Shown piece by piece: positions 34,674 through 43,865 of a DNA stretch of 64,000 nt (its first letter is position 1; each line of letters starts with the position of its first letter). The translations under genes and the position numbers were made by a program. A model generated the notes under the pieces. It saw only the letters and a program-made list of their open reading frames with translations, made no database searches and had not been told where the DNA came from. The DNA comes from Clostridiaceae bacterium JG1575 (lineage in GTDB: Bacteria > Bacillota > Clostridia > Clostridiales > Clostridiaceae): contig LQGW01000062.1 of the NCBI GenBank assembly GCA_002838815.1, forward strand, positions 83,523 to 147,522. Reading direction: 5' to 3'.

Positions 34674-35408
34674 ATGATCGCCCTTTTATCCCCCGCAAAA
34701 ACCCTCAACGAGGATCCGGTCTTTGTTGCAAAAACCAGGCCGCGTTTCCTCTCTCAGGCCAATGAATTGGCGGAGCTCCTAAAAGAAAAGGACGTCCAGG
34801 ATCTCATGGAGCTGATGCACCTGTCGGAAAACCTAGCGGTGCAAAACGTCCACCGCTACCAAAAGTTCCAAAAGATGAATACGAAAGCTGCCGGTTGGCT
34901 TTATCGGGGCGATGTATATCGCGGACTGGCCATTGAGGAACTTTCCAGCGAGGACTTGGCCTGGGCCATGGATCACGTGCGAATCCTTTCGGGGCTCTAC
35001 GGATTATTAAAGCTCAGCGACGGGATCCGTCCCCACCGTCTGGAGATGGGCACGCGCCTTGCCAACCCAAAAGGGGCCACTTTGTATGATTTTTGGGGCA
35101 CCACCATTGCAAAGGCGCTGAAAAAAGAAGCGCCGGACTTTTTGGTGAATCTGGCTAGTCAAGAATACAGCAAAGTCCTCTCGCCCAAAACCCTCGAGCT
35201 TCCCATGCTGGACGTTCGATTTTTGGACATGCGCAAAGGCCAGCCTAAAATCATTTCATTTTATGCCAAAGAGGCTCGGGGAGCCTTTGCCCGCTGGATG
35301 GCCCAGCATAAGCCCAAGACCAAAGAAGATCTGAAAGGGTTTGACCTTTTAGACTATCAGTTTGCCGAAGATCTTTCCGATGAGGGCACCTTCTCCTTTT
35401 TACGTTAG
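34674..35408 (+). CDS. yaaA: Peroxide stress protein YaaA (UPF0246)
   Basis: This 244-residue DUF328 protein starts MIALLSPAKTLN, the typical family N-terminus. LSGLYGLLKLSDGIRPHRLEMG follows in the middle (quoted as LSGLYGLLKLSDGIRPHRLE). In E. coli YaaA lowers free iron during peroxide stress and binds DNA. ATG 34674 follows TTAGGAGGTTTCT. Its 3' end overlaps the convergent hemW by 9 bases, with no terminator between. In many Bacillota the heat-shock operon hrcA-grpE-dnaK lies beside hemW; it is absent here. Confidence 0.93.
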   Translation: MIALLSPAKTLNEDPVFVAKTRPRFLSQANELAELLKEKDVQDLMELMHLSENLAVQNVHRYQKFQKMNTKAAGWLYRGDVYRGLAIEELSSEDLAWAMDHVRILSGLYGLLKLSDGIRPHRLEMGTRLANPKGATLYDFWGTTIAKALKKEAPDFLVNLASQEYSKVLSPKTLELPMLDVRFLDMRKGQPKIISFYAKEARGAFARWMAQHKPKTKEDLKGFDLLDYQFAEDLSDEGTFSFLR

Positions 35409-36584
35409 GGACTGCTTAGCCGCCCCAGCCCGGTCGTCCGAACGTGCGTCCAGTGCTGCGTCCGAGAGGAGAAAGTCGGACAAAATGTAATTGCTGATGT
35501 CCAGGCCGCGCCGCGTAAGATAAAGATGGGTCGGCGTCAAAACCAACACGCCAGACGCCAAAAAACGAGGCAGCACCTGATCATAAATCGCCTCCACCGG
35601 CCGACCAAAACGCTCTTTAAAGACCGCTCGGGAAATCCCCTGGGTCTGTCGCAGACCCATGAAGATGAATTCTTCGATTTCTTCTTCGTGGGTCTGCACT
35701 TTGCGCTCTAAGGTAGGGTCCTTGCCGTTTTCCACGGCCAAGAGGTACTCAGACAGGGAGGCGACGTTGAGGGCCCGCTCATGTCCGACGTATTCTGCGG
35801 CCGCCGCGCCGCAGCCCCAATATTCGCCTAAAGCCCAATAGTTGAGGTTGTGGCGACAGGCAAAGCCAGGTTTCGAGTAATTGGAAATTTCATACCGCTC
35901 ATACCCCGCAGCCGTGAGTCCATCCACCATAAGGTCCTGCAAGAGACGATCCGTCTCATCATCGGGGAGGGTCAATTCATGATTCGCCCACTTACGATAA
36001 AAGGGCGTCCCCTGCTCCAAGATGAGGCTGTATACCGAACAGTGCGCTGGCTCAAGGTCCAAGGTCTGCTGTAAGGTGCGCGCCAAGGCCGTCTGGGTCT
36101 GGCCGGGGATGCCGGTGATCAAGTCAAAGCTGAGATTCGTAAACCCCGCCCGCTGCAACGCCTCATAGGCCTCCAGAAAGGTGCGATAATTATGAATGCG
36201 ACCCATGAAGCGCAAAAGATCATCGTTGGTGGACTGCAGGCCCATGGAGACGCGGTTGATGCCCCCCGATCGCATCAATTCAATCAGCTCCGGCCGGAGG
36301 GATTCGGGGTTGGCTTCTAGGGTAATTTCCTGATTCCCCTCCGCTTTGCGCAGGGAGTCGACGAGTTCCATCAGGCGCTCAAAACTTTTAAGGTCCAAAG
36401 CCGTGGGCGTGCCCCCGCCGATAAAAATCGTTTCAGGTCGCTCCCCCTTTGTTTTTCGTCGGACTTCTTCTTGGAGGGCGGAAATATAACGGGGCATGGA
36501 TTCCTCCATGCCCGTATAGGTTACAAAATCACAATAGCCGCAACGAGCCTTGCAAAAAGGAATATGAAGGTACAAAGAAGGCAT
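35400..36584 (-). CDS. hemW: Radical SAM family heme chaperone HemW
   Basis: This 394-residue protein starts MPSLYLHIPFCKARCGYCDF, with the Cys-x3-Cys-x2-Cys cluster motif, followed by IFIGGGTPTAL and a C-terminal HemW domain. HemW binds heme and passes it to respiratory enzymes; it is not a true coproporphyrinogen oxidase. ATG 36584 lies one base after the lepA stop codon, with AAGGTGG inside the lepA end as ribosome binding site. The open frame extends 99 codons further upstream, but only as a shadow of lepA. It is convergent with yaaA, overlapping by 9 bases. Confidence 0.95.
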   Translation of the reverse strand: MPSLYLHIPFCKARCGYCDFVTYTGMEESMPRYISALQEEVRRKTKGERPETIFIGGGTPTALDLKSFERLMELVDSLRKAEGNQEITLEANPESLRPELIELMRSGGINRVSMGLQSTNDDLLRFMGRIHNYRTFLEAYEALQRAGFTNLSFDLITGIPGQTQTALARTLQQTLDLEPAHCSVYSLILEQGTPFYRKWANHELTLPDDETDRLLQDLMVDGLTAAGYERYEISNYSKPGFACRHNLNYWALGEYWGCGAAAAEYVGHERALNVASLSEYLLAVENGKDPTLERKVQTHEEEIEEFIFMGLRQTQGISRAVFKERFGRPVEAIYDQVLPRFLASGVLVLTPTHLYLTRRGLDISNYILSDFLLSDAALDARSDDRAGAAKQSLT

Positions 36585-36585
36585 A

Positions 36586-38388
36586 TTATTCCACCTTGAG
36601 GATGGACATGAATGCTTCTTGAGGGACTTCCACAGAGCCCACTTGACGCATCCGCTTCTTGCCTTCCTTTTGTTTTTCCAAAAGCTTTTTCTTTCGGGAA
36701 ATATCGCCTCCGTAACATTTTGCCAAGACGTCTTTTCGCATTGCTTTGACCGTCTCCCGGGCAATAATCTTGCTGCCCACCGCCGCTTGAATGGGCACTT
36801 CAAACATCTGACGAGGAATGACTTCCTTGAGTTTTTCCGCGATATTTCGTCCCTTGGTGTAGGCGCGATCCTCGGGCACAATCATGGACAAAGCGTCCAC
36901 AATATCTCCGTTGAGCAACACATCCAGCTTCACCAGTTTCGTTTCCTGATAGCCTTTTAGCTCATAGTCCAAAGAGGCATAGCCTCGCGTCTTGGACTTT
37001 AGCGTATCAAAGAAATCATAGATGATCTCGTTGAGGGGCAGGATATAATTGAGCTGCGCGCGGGTTTGCTCAATATACTCCATGTTGAGGTAAGTCCCCC
37101 GCCGACTTTGGCAAAGTTCCATGATCTGCCCCACGTATTCGCTGGGCGTGATGATGGCCGCTTTGACCACCGGCTCTTCCATATGATCGATCTCATTGAC
37201 GGACGGAAGGTTCGTGGGGTTTGTAATCTCTACCAAGCTTCCATCGGTGCGATAAACCTTATAAATGACTGAGGGAGAGGTGGTGATGATGTCCAAATCA
37301 AATTCCCGCTCGATGCGCTCTTGAATAACCTCCATGTGCAAAAGCCCCAAGAAGCCGCAGCGAAAGCCAAAGCCCAGCGCCACTGAGGTCTCTGGTTCAA
37401 AATCCAGCGCCGCATCATTCATTTGCAGCTTTTCCAACGCTTCCCGAAGCTCATCGTATCGAGCGCCGTCCACAGGATAAATACCCGAGAAGACCATGGG
37501 AATGGCCTTTTTATAGCCGGGCAGGGCTTCTTTTGCGGGGCGATCCGCCAACGTGATGGTATCCCCCACCCGGGCATCCCGCACATTCTTAATGGATCCT
37601 GTGATGTACCCCACATCGCCGCTTTTTAATTCCCCTAAGGAGAGGTAGCCTGGGGTGAATACGCCAAGATCGGTCACCTCATATTCTTTTTTCGTGGCCA
37701 TGAAGCGAATGCGATCCCCCTTACGAACCGTCCCTTCCTTGATGCGCACATGGGCTACAACGCCACGGTAGGAATCGTAATAAGAATCGAAGATCAACGC
37801 CTTCAATGGGGCGGTCTCCTCCCCCCCAGGCGCGGGAATTTTCTCGACGATGGCTTCCAAAACTTCCTCAATATTCAAGCCGGTTTTGGCCGATACCCGA
37901 GGCGCATCTTGGGCAAAAATGCCGATCACATCTTCAATTTCGGCAATGGCTTCCTCCGGATTGGCTGAGGCCAAGTCAATTTTGTTGATGACCGGTACGA
38001 TTTCTAGGTTGTTTTCCAGCGCAAGGTAAGTATTGGCTAGAGTTTGGGCCTGAATGCCTTGAGTTGCATCCACGACAAGCACCGCCCCTTCACAAGCTTG
38101 AAGGCTGCGGGAGACCTCATAGTTAAAGTCCACGTGGCCTGGGGTATCAATCATATTAAGGTAAAAGACTTCGCCGCTTGGGCGAGTGTAAATCAGCCGA
38201 ACCGCTTGAGCTTTGATGGTGATGCCTCGCTCCCGCTCCAAATCCATATTGTCGAGGACCTGCTCATCCATCTCCCGCTTGGTTAAGGTGGAGGTGGCTT
38301 CAATGAGCCGATCGGCTAAGGTGGATTTCCCGTGATCGATGTGCGCCACGATGGAAAAATTACGAATGTGGTCTTGACTTCTCTTCAT
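36586..38388 (-). CDS. lepA: Elongation factor 4 (LepA)
   Basis: This 600-residue ribosomal GTPase is of the standard length. G1 is [10 protein letters not shown]3 is DTPGHVDF and G4 is NKID. The unique LepA C-terminal domain is present ([24 protein letters not shown], beginning [17 protein letters not shown]). LepA acts on translating or assembling ribosomes. The gene order holA, rpsT, lepA, hemW is the classic Bacillota one. The TATAAT upstream (minus, near 38461-38466) has only a weak -35 element. Confidence 0.98.
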   Translation of the reverse strand: MKRSQDHIRNFSIVAHIDHGKSTLADRLIEATSTLTKREMDEQVLDNMDLERERGITIKAQAVRLIYTRPSGEVFYLNMIDTPGHVDFNYEVSRSLQACEGAVLVVDATQGIQAQTLANTYLALENNLEIVPVINKIDLASANPEEAIAEIEDVIGIFAQDAPRVSAKTGLNIEEVLEAIVEKIPAPGGEETAPLKALIFDSYYDSYRGVVAHVRIKEGTVRKGDRIRFMATKKEYEVTDLGVFTPGYLSLGELKSGDVGYITGSIKNVRDARVGDTITLADRPAKEALPGYKKAIPMVFSGIYPVDGARYDELREALEKLQMNDAALDFEPETSVALGFGFRCGFLGLLHMEVIQERIEREFDLDIITTSPSVIYKVYRTDGSLVEITNPTNLPSVNEIDHMEEPVVKAAIITPSEYVGQIMELCQSRRGTYLNMEYIEQTRAQLNYILPLNEIIYDFFDTLKSKTRGYASLDYELKGYQETKLVKLDVLLNGDIVDALSMIVPEDRAYTKGRNIAEKLKEVIPRQMFEVPIQAAVGSKIIARETVKAMRKDVLAKCYGGDISRKKKLLEKQKEGKKRMRQVGSVEVPQEAFMSILKVE

Positions 38389-38528
38389 GTATTAAAAACT
38401 CCTGTCTTGCCCCGCCTTCTGGATCCCGGGCGCTTCATTAAATCAACTCAGTCCATTAAATTATAACATAGGATTGAAGTTCTCGATTTTTTGTACTATA
38501 CTATTTTTTGCGATGTGATCAACAAGCA

Positions 38529-38557
38529 TTGTCTTACGCCGTATGGAATGATATAAT
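38529..38557 (+). promoter_or_regulatory. Promoter of rpsT
   Basis: TTGTCT (38529-38534), 17 bases and TATAAT (38552-38557) on the plus strand. The leader is about 55 bases and ends in a GGGGGTG ribosome binding site. Confidence 0.82.
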
Positions 38558-38618
38558 ATGTCTGTTGTCTAAAAATCGGAAACATTAAACCCGAAGAACC
38601 GGTTAAGGGGGTGAAAGA

Positions 38619-38900
38619 ATGGCAAACATCAAATCTGCGATCAAACGGATTGAAACGACAAAAAAGAAGACGCTTCAGAACAAATCCAAAAAGTCTGCAT
38701 TGAAGACGACCCTGAAAAAATATGAGGTGGCTTTGGCTGAAAATGCCGAACAAACCGAAGATTTATTGAAGGATGCTGTCAAGTCCCTGGATAAGGCTGC
38801 TTCCAAGGGCCTCATTCATAAGAACGCCGCAGCAAGAAAGAAGTCCAGACTCATTGCAAAGCTTCATAAAGCACAGGCAGTCGAAGCGACTCAGGCCTAG
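38619..38900 (+). CDS. rpsT: 30S ribosomal protein S20
   Basis: This 93-residue, Lys- and Ala-rich helical protein starts [20 protein letters not shown]. It carries [16 protein letters not shown] near the C-terminus, typical of S20, which binds 16S rRNA early in 30S assembly. ATG follows AAGGGGGTGAAAGA. It has its own promoter and terminator and stands between the opposing lepA and holA genes. Confidence 0.98.
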   Translation: MANIKSAIKRIETTKKKTLQNKSKKSALKTTLKKYEVALAENAEQTEDLLKDAVKSLDKAASKGLIHKNAAARKKSRLIAKLHKAQAVEATQA

Positions 38901-38944
38901 CCTGCGGATTGAAATCTCAATCTTTGGCTTTGCCGGCTTGCTCT

Positions 38945-38970
38945 AAAAACCTCCTCTTGGGGAGGTTTTT
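38945..38970 (+). terminator. Terminator of rpsT
   Basis: AAAACCTCC, loop TCTTGG, then GGAGGTTTTT. It starts 45 bases after the stop codon. Confidence 0.9.
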
Positions 38971-39058
38971 GCATTTCTCCACTGTGCTTGCCCGGGGCGT
39001 TACCCATCTCGTCGCTTTGCACCCTCGCCCTCTATCTTTTGCACGCCCCCTTCTACGC

Positions 39059-39121
39059 CAAAGACCAGGCCCGACTCAAGTGATTCCACGAAGAGCGGTC
39101 CTGGTCTTTGGTCTTTTTTTT
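39059..39121 (+). terminator. Second hairpin downstream of rpsT, with T-run on the plus strand
   Basis: CAAAGACCAGGCCCG pairs with CGGTCCTGGTCTTTG (one mismatch), followed by GTCTTTTTTT on the plus strand. It lies directly before the convergent holA end. It may be a backup terminator. On the minus strand, where holA would need it, no T-run follows. Confidence 0.6.
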
Positions 39122-39140
39122 CAAGCGAAGGGCCCAGGGA

Positions 39141-40187
39141 TCAGCGGATGCTGTGTGTGGCGCAAAGCGTCAAAATCAACATCTCCATCTCGCGAAAAGG
39201 GTCTGTGGGGGATCCCTTCATACGCTCTTCCGTCTGGACGAGCAGTCGAAACATTTGGGAGAGTCGGCGCAGAGAAAGGGTTCGATAGGTGTTCATTTTT
39301 CGTTCGGCAAGCCAGGGCAATCGCTCATTGAGTTCCTTCATAATCGCCGTCAAGGGAAGTCCGCAAGCGATGCGCACCCGCCATTGGTACGCCTCGCGCA
39401 AGCGCCAGCCAATGGTTTCGAGAATCTCATGGGGATCTCCTCGCTTTTCCATCAATTCATTGTAAAGCAACACCGCTTCCTTGGCTTTGCCACTCAATAC
39501 AAGGTCCGTCAAATCATATTTGTGCCTTGTTCCAGACTGGGTGAGCAAAAGATCCACATCGCGCTTTTCCACCTCTCGTCCGGCGCAATAGGCGAAAATC
39601 TTATCCAAATCCTGTTCCAGTTGCAGAAGACTTCCCTCAAAGGACTCCTTCAGATAGGTTTTTAAGTGTGGCGACAGGCTACGATTTTCCACGGTTAAAT
39701 AATGATCGATGAATTGTAAGGCATTTTCTTTTTTTAAGGCCGGGAATTTCACCACCGCACAGAGCTTGGAATCGGCCTTTTTTTCCAAAGCCTTCACCCT
39801 GCTGTCTTTTTTTTCAAGTTCTGTGAGGAAGGTCACTACTAATGTAGTCTCCTTAGGCGGCTCCTTTAAGAAATCTTCCACGAGGCGTATTTTTTGTTCC
39901 CAATCCTTATAGACAGCGTTGCCGGTAAAAAAATCCGCTCGGTATATTTCCACAAACTTTTTATCGCCCAGAAACGGTAGAGTCCAAAGGGCATCTTGCA
40001 GGGCAGACCACTCCGCTTTTTGGCCATCCAAGCGAATGTAGTTGAAAACATCCGTGGACGCCACTGCGACTTTTTCTTCAATGAGCTCCACGACTTCTCG
40101 GATCTGCCCTTCGTCCTCTCCATAAAGGACGTACGCCCGACGTAGGCCCCTATTTTTGATTTCCTGCACCAATTCTTGATATTTCAT
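39141..40187 (-). CDS. holA: DNA polymerase III subunit delta
   Basis: This 347-residue clamp-loader subunit opens the sliding clamp. It shows YVLYGEDEGQIREVVELI at the N-terminus, the AAA+-like core without Walker motifs, and a C-terminal collar domain (RGDPHEILETIGWRLREAY). ATG 40187 follows AAAGAGGAGACC; an in-frame ATG at 40226 has no ribosome binding site. It lies 64 bases after comEC, with which it commonly pairs. Confidence 0.93.
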   Translation of the reverse strand: MKYQELVQEIKNRGLRRAYVLYGEDEGQIREVVELIEEKVAVASTDVFNYIRLDGQKAEWSALQDALWTLPFLGDKKFVEIYRADFFTGNAVYKDWEQKIRLVEDFLKEPPKETTLVVTFLTELEKKDSRVKALEKKADSKLCAVVKFPALKKENALQFIDHYLTVENRSLSPHLKTYLKESFEGSLLQLEQDLDKIFAYCAGREVEKRDVDLLLTQSGTRHKYDLTDLVLSGKAKEAVLLYNELMEKRGDPHEILETIGWRLREAYQWRVRIACGLPLTAIMKELNERLPWLAERKMNTYRTLSLRRLSQMFRLLVQTEERMKGSPTDPFREMEMLILTLCATHSIR

Positions 40188-40251
40188 CGCTGGTCTCCTC
40201 TTTTGGAACGAACCTGCACGGGGCATGCCCCTGAAAGCTCCACTCCTCCCA

Positions 40252-41697
40252 TTATATCAGGAGAATTCCCAAAGCTTGCAAATAGCGAGCGTGGCACCCA
40301 TCAAAGCGTAACCTCAGCAAAATCCAGAGCATTGCACCTCCTATCAAAAGCGTTTTGACTTTATCTTTAAAAGGCGCTTTGGCATGGGAGAGACCATAGC
40401 AAAGGAGGAAGGCCGGCAGTCCCCCTTCCAATAAAGTCCAAGGAACCGGCCAAATCGCTCCATGGACCAGGCTGCTTTCCAAAAGCGTCATCACGCGCAG
40501 CAAAAGGTCCAGGGCCCCGCGAAAAGGAATGATGAGGAGGGAGCAGCCACTAAGGATTGCGCCAAGGGCTAGGAACGATAATAAGCAGTAGAGACTGTAA
40601 AGGGGAACTAAGAAGAGATTGCACAGCAAAAGCCCCGCGTTGAACGACGCTGAAAACTGAGCCAAAACTGGTGCGCAAAGCATCGACACTGAGAGGGTTA
40701 AGACGATCGTGGACCGCAAGGCGGGCGGCTGGATCCAATGGAATTCCTCCGCCAGTAAAGGGGCAAAGGAAACAATGCCCAAGGTTGCCAAAAACGTCAA
40801 TTGAAAGGATGCATCAAAGAGACGCGTGGGCTCTACCAACAACATACAGACAGCAGTTACAAGAAGTTGCACGAACCCTGATGCATCCACCCGTAGACCA
40901 AAAGCCAATTCCCGCACGCTTTTCATCCATACGGCGCGCAACACGGGCAAGGCATTTAAATAAATACCATAAGGAATCAAAAACAAGAGGGTTTTTTTCC
41001 CCAACCCCAGCCGCTTGAAAAACCCCTCCAAAAGGTTGATGTGAAAGCCAGAAATGGATAAAAGATGAAGCAGTCCAAGGGCGCGCAGGACCCCCCGCCG
41101 GGTTTCGACAGGGGCTGCGCGAGTCCCAAGAACCAAGGAAGCGCTAAGACTTCCCGCCTCAGAACCGAAGGCAGCCATATATCGCAGGGTTAATTGCTTT
41201 TTGCTTTCTTCCAGGCGCCAACGCACCGTTGGCCTTCCCCCTTCCAGAAACACTGGCTCCAGGCATCGAACGTTTGTGGCCTCATACAAAAAGCCCGAAG
41301 GATTGCGGGGAATGGGAATAAGATCTCCCGAAAAACGATATAAAGCACCCTTTGCAAAGGACCCCTTGGTTTTGGGCGTAAGCTTCCAGCCATCGAAAGC
41401 AATGCGACATCTCCCACAACGGAATTCTTGCATTCGACCCCGGCTTTTCACATAAGATATTACTACATAATTTTGGTTATGGTCAATCTTTAGGGGTTGT
41501 TCCATCCAAAGGACCCGCCCGAACATCAAAAGAAATCCCAAGGGGATATAAACCAGTCGCTGAGGCGATGTCCAAGCGACCAGCGCTCCTAAAACGCCCA
41601 ACAATAAGGCCCCGAAGGCTGCCTGGCCGACGCTTTGGGCATAAAGAAGTTCAAGAGAGGCCACCATGCTCAGGGCGACGATCAATAAACGCCGCAC
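40252..41697 (-). CDS. ComEC/Rec2-like membrane protein lacking the MBL domain
   Basis: This is a 481-residue polytopic membrane protein. A DUF4131-like N-terminal part (about 1-190) is followed by the competence domain with LGLLHLLSISGFHINLLEG and FDASFQLTFLATLGIVSF. Full ComEC channels have about 700-800 residues and end in a metallo-beta-lactamase-like nuclease domain; no HxHxDH motif is present here. The start is GTG 41697, overlapping the sigma factor gene by 16 bases; ATG 41667 is an alternative. ComEC imports single-stranded DNA during transformation. Loss of the MBL part also occurs in some other lineages. Confidence 0.85.
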   Translation of the reverse strand: MRRLLIVALSMVASLELLYAQSVGQAAFGALLLGVLGALVAWTSPQRLVYIPLGFLLMFGRVLWMEQPLKIDHNQNYVVISYVKSRGRMQEFRCGRCRIAFDGWKLTPKTKGSFAKGALYRFSGDLIPIPRNPSGFLYEATNVRCLEPVFLEGGRPTVRWRLEESKKQLTLRYMAAFGSEAGSLSASLVLGTRAAPVETRRGVLRALGLLHLLSISGFHINLLEGFFKRLGLGKKTLLFLIPYGIYLNALPVLRAVWMKSVRELAFGLRVDASGFVQLLVTAVCMLLVEPTRLFDASFQLTFLATLGIVSFAPLLAEEFHWIQPPALRSTIVLTLSVSMLCAPVLAQFSASFNAGLLLCNLFLVPLYSLYCLLSFLALGAILSGCSLLIIPFRGALDLLLRVMTLLESSLVHGAIWPVPWTLLEGGLPAFLLCYGLSHAKAPFKDKVKTLLIGGAMLWILLRLRFDGCHARYLQALGILLI

Positions 41698-42299
41698 TCT
41701 TTTTTCTCAAAAAGGATTCGTAATTTCGTTCGTGCTCGCTTCTCCTCGCGACTGACATCCACTTGGTGGATCCCTAGCTCTTCCCCGATGTGATCCTGGG
41801 TCCAATCCTTAGCGTAACGATACCAAAGAACTTTCTTTTGGCGGGGCGTTACCTGATCCAAAATGGTTTGGACCATCACCCGGTTCACCACGGTGGTCTC
41901 CAGCGAAGTCGGTGAAATCTCTCCGCTCACTGTTCGGTGCACATAGTCCGCCACCTCCTCACAGAGAAGATCCGAGTCCTTGGCCGGACAAAGATCGCTG
42001 TAAGTCGCCTCGGCATTCATAATGGTATCGGCCAGCCGGACAATCTCCCCATGGATGTATCGATACGCAAACGTAGTAAACTGCGTATGAAAGCTGAAAT
42101 CGTAGCGGCGCAGGGCCTTCATAAAGCCCAGACATCCGGCCTGAAACAAATCTTCTTTGTTTTGTTCGTTCTTCAAAAGATAGCTGAACTCACCCATGAT
42201 TTTGTAAATTAAGCCGCGGTTCCTCTCTAAGAGGTCTGCGGCTTTGGCTTCATCGCCCGCTTGAATCAAGCGAATCAGTTCTTCATTGCTGATGTTCAT
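41682..42299 (-). CDS. Sigma-70 family RNA polymerase sigma factor (small, regions 2 and 4)
   Basis: This is a 205-residue protein. Region 2 reads NKEDLFQAGCLGFMKALRRYDFS, continuing FTTFAYRYIHGEIVRL. Region 4 is TPRQKKVLWYRYAKDWTQDHIGEELGIHQVDVSR (start TPRQKKVLWYRYAKDW). Region 3 is largely absent. It resembles the SigB/F/G-type group more than ECF factors. ATG 42299 follows GGGAGGTCCTT; a longer start at 42314 would overlap the ribosome binding site. It is coupled to the ComEC-like gene, which suggests a competence-type or alternative regulon. No anti-sigma factor gene is adjacent. Confidence 0.85.
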   Translation of the reverse strand: MNISNEELIRLIQAGDEAKAADLLERNRGLIYKIMGEFSYLLKNEQNKEDLFQAGCLGFMKALRRYDFSFHTQFTTFAYRYIHGEIVRLADTIMNAEATYSDLCPAKDSDLLCEEVADYVHRTVSGEISPTSLETTVVNRVMVQTILDQVTPRQKKVLWYRYAKDWTQDHIGEELGIHQVDVSREEKRARTKLRILFEKKECGVY

Positions 42300-42637
42300 A
42301 AGGACCTCCCACACATAATACTTAAATTATCGAGGAAATGGCCTGCTTTATAAACGCGGACGCTTCGCCCCCGTGAGGTGGCGCATAAATATAAGCTTTC
42401 CTATTGAATTCCGTAAATAGCGGATTGCTCCAAAAACAACCAAAAAGCCTTCAAGTCCCCTGAAGTTTCGAAAGTTTCCCCATTTTTTGGCGATTTGCCC
42501 AGCACCACCTTTAACCCACTCCCTGAGAAGAAATCATTGAGGCAAGGGATCATTAGGCTCTTTGGGCAAATTCTTTTTTAAAAGTTATTCTAAATTTTAA
42601 AATTTATATGAAGCATACATACCGTATAAGAGCCAAA
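42300..42637 (-). other. AT-rich leader region upstream of the sigma factor gene
   Basis: No gene is seen here. Read on the minus strand it begins AT-rich (near 42575-42625), with TATAAA-like hexamers. It then has a nested pairing, CCAAAAA with TTTTTGG, enclosing CTTCA/TGAAG, followed by TTGTTTTT (about 42433-42490). Nearer the gene it has CTATT...AATAG (about 42402-42420). The T-rich hairpin could be an attenuator. No known riboswitch motif was recognised. Confidence 0.4.
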
Positions 42638-42660
42638 AATATACCGGCCCGAAGGCCGGC
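42638..42660 (-). terminator. Terminator of the SpoU methyltransferase gene
   Basis: On the minus strand, CCGGCC, loop TTCG, then GGCCGG, followed by TATATTTTTGG. It lies 12 bases after the stop codon. Confidence 0.85.
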
Positions 42661-42671
42661 TGAACTTCTTC

Positions 42672-43565
42672 TTATTTATAGCTTCGCTGCATCTGCTGCT
42701 TGTTTTTCAACGCCGCTTCGTAAAGTAGGATCGTGGCGGCTACCCCTACATTCAACGAGTCGAGTTCACCTAGCATGGGAATCATGACGTCCTGATGCGC
42801 CACTTCATAAAAAGGCGCGCTGATTCCATACTTTTCTGACCCCATGACCAACGCGACGCGTCCCTTGTAGGCAAGATCAAAGTATGGGGTTTGGCTTTCT
42901 GTATCCGCAAGGATGATCTCATAGCCCCTTTTCTGCAACGCCTCTAGGAATGCTTTGGGATCTTTTTCTTCCATGATGGGGACCTTGAACAGGGCCCCCA
43001 TACTGCTGCGCAGAAGCTTTGGATGAGTGATTCGGACCTTGCGATGGGTCAATACCACACCATCGCAACCCGTGGCCTCTGCTGAGCGCAGAATGGTTCC
43101 GACGTTGCCGGGGATCTCCAGACCATCCAAAACCAAAAGCAGTGAAGACTCGGGGTCTTGAAACTCCGCAAAGGACGTAAAGTCCAAATAAAAAACCCCA
43201 AGGAGCCCTTGCCCATTCTCTTTCTCCGCCAGCTGCGCATAAAGGCGATCGGAGACCATAAGACATTCCTCAGCTTTAGGAACAAAATACGCAATAAGTT
43301 CTTGCGCCTCAGGTGTTTTTAAGAGCGCCGGACAAAGAATCAAGGATTGAATGCGGATGTTGAATTTTCTTGCCAACTTCAGGGCCCATATGCCCTCAGC
43401 CGCGACCAATCGTTTGGGGTTGGCTTTTAAATTCTGATTGAGCGCAACGACCCGTTCAATGGCGGGGTGTCGTCGTCCGGCAAAATGAACGGTCCCGCCG
43501 TAGCGCTCTTGGATCATGGCTTCTTTTTCTTGGGTACTCCATTGCTGAATATCCGGAAAATTCAT
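42672..43565 (-). CDS. TrmH/SpoU family RNA 2'-O-methyltransferase
   Basis: This 297-residue protein has an N-terminal substrate-binding region and a SPOUT methyltransferase domain. The three knot motifs are visible: LDGLEIPGNVGTILRSAEA, LVMGSEKYGIS and IPMLGELDSLNVGVAATILL. Members methylate the ribose of rRNA or tRNA; the target here is unknown. ATG 43565 follows AAAGGAGACATCA. Directly upstream lies a structured region (43605-43865) that may be its leader or an independent RNA. Confidence 0.92.
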   Translation of the reverse strand: MNFPDIQQWSTQEKEAMIQERYGGTVHFAGRRHPAIERVVALNQNLKANPKRLVAAEGIWALKLARKFNIRIQSLILCPALLKTPEAQELIAYFVPKAEECLMVSDRLYAQLAEKENGQGLLGVFYLDFTSFAEFQDPESSLLLVLDGLEIPGNVGTILRSAEATGCDGVVLTHRKVRITHPKLLRSSMGALFKVPIMEEKDPKAFLEALQKRGYEIILADTESQTPYFDLAYKGRVALVMGSEKYGISAPFYEVAHQDVMIPMLGELDSLNVGVAATILLYEAALKNKQQMQRSYK

Positions 43566-43604
43566 TGATGTCTCCTTTGACGGCCCTTCGTTCCAAAGGC
43601 TCGG

Positions 43605-43865
43605 TTTCTATAGGGATTCAAGTCTACCTTCTTCAAATTCACATGAAGGCTCGCTTTCTTATTGTTTCCTAAACGAGAGCTTCCTGCAAGCTCTTTGGAG
43701 CCTCCCTGTGTTCGGAGGGCTGTGCCTACGTCGTGGCCTTCTTCCTAAGGATTTCTTTGTCAGGGTGCCTCCCGACTTTGAGTTTCCCCTCGTTTGGACT
43801 TTTGAGGGCTTTTCATTCCATAGAAAACTCCCTTCATGAGTCCAGTGGGGTTCGTTCACTGTCTT
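43605..43865 (-). ncRNA. Candidate structured RNA upstream of the SpoU methyltransferase gene
   Basis: This 377-base space has no convincing gene but dense pairing on the minus strand. In order: CAGTG/CACTG; GGACT (43839-43843) with AGTCC (43796-43800), enclosing a GGG..TTTTC/GAAAA..CCC hairpin; GTC-GGG/CCC-GAC (43759-43776); CCTCC/GGAGG (43701-43718); a perfect 7-pair AGAGCTT/AAGCTCT (43676-43694); GTTT/AAAC (43664-43674); CTTCA/TGAAG (43631-43648). Loops are rich in A and G, as in real RNAs of this strand. It could be a stand-alone RNA such as the clostridial raiA motif, or a regulatory leader. I could not match a known family with certainty. Confidence 0.55.

Noticed and set aside
36585..36881. 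Longer hemW beginning at 36881
   Set aside because: The extra 99 codons are the lepA 3' end read in another frame; the real start at 36584 has a ribosome binding site and the HemW N-terminal motif.
43659..43859. 66-codon minus-strand frame between the NlpC/P60 and SpoU genes
   Set aside because: No ribosome binding site and unusual composition (many Arg, Ser, Thr); the paired stems explain the sequence better.
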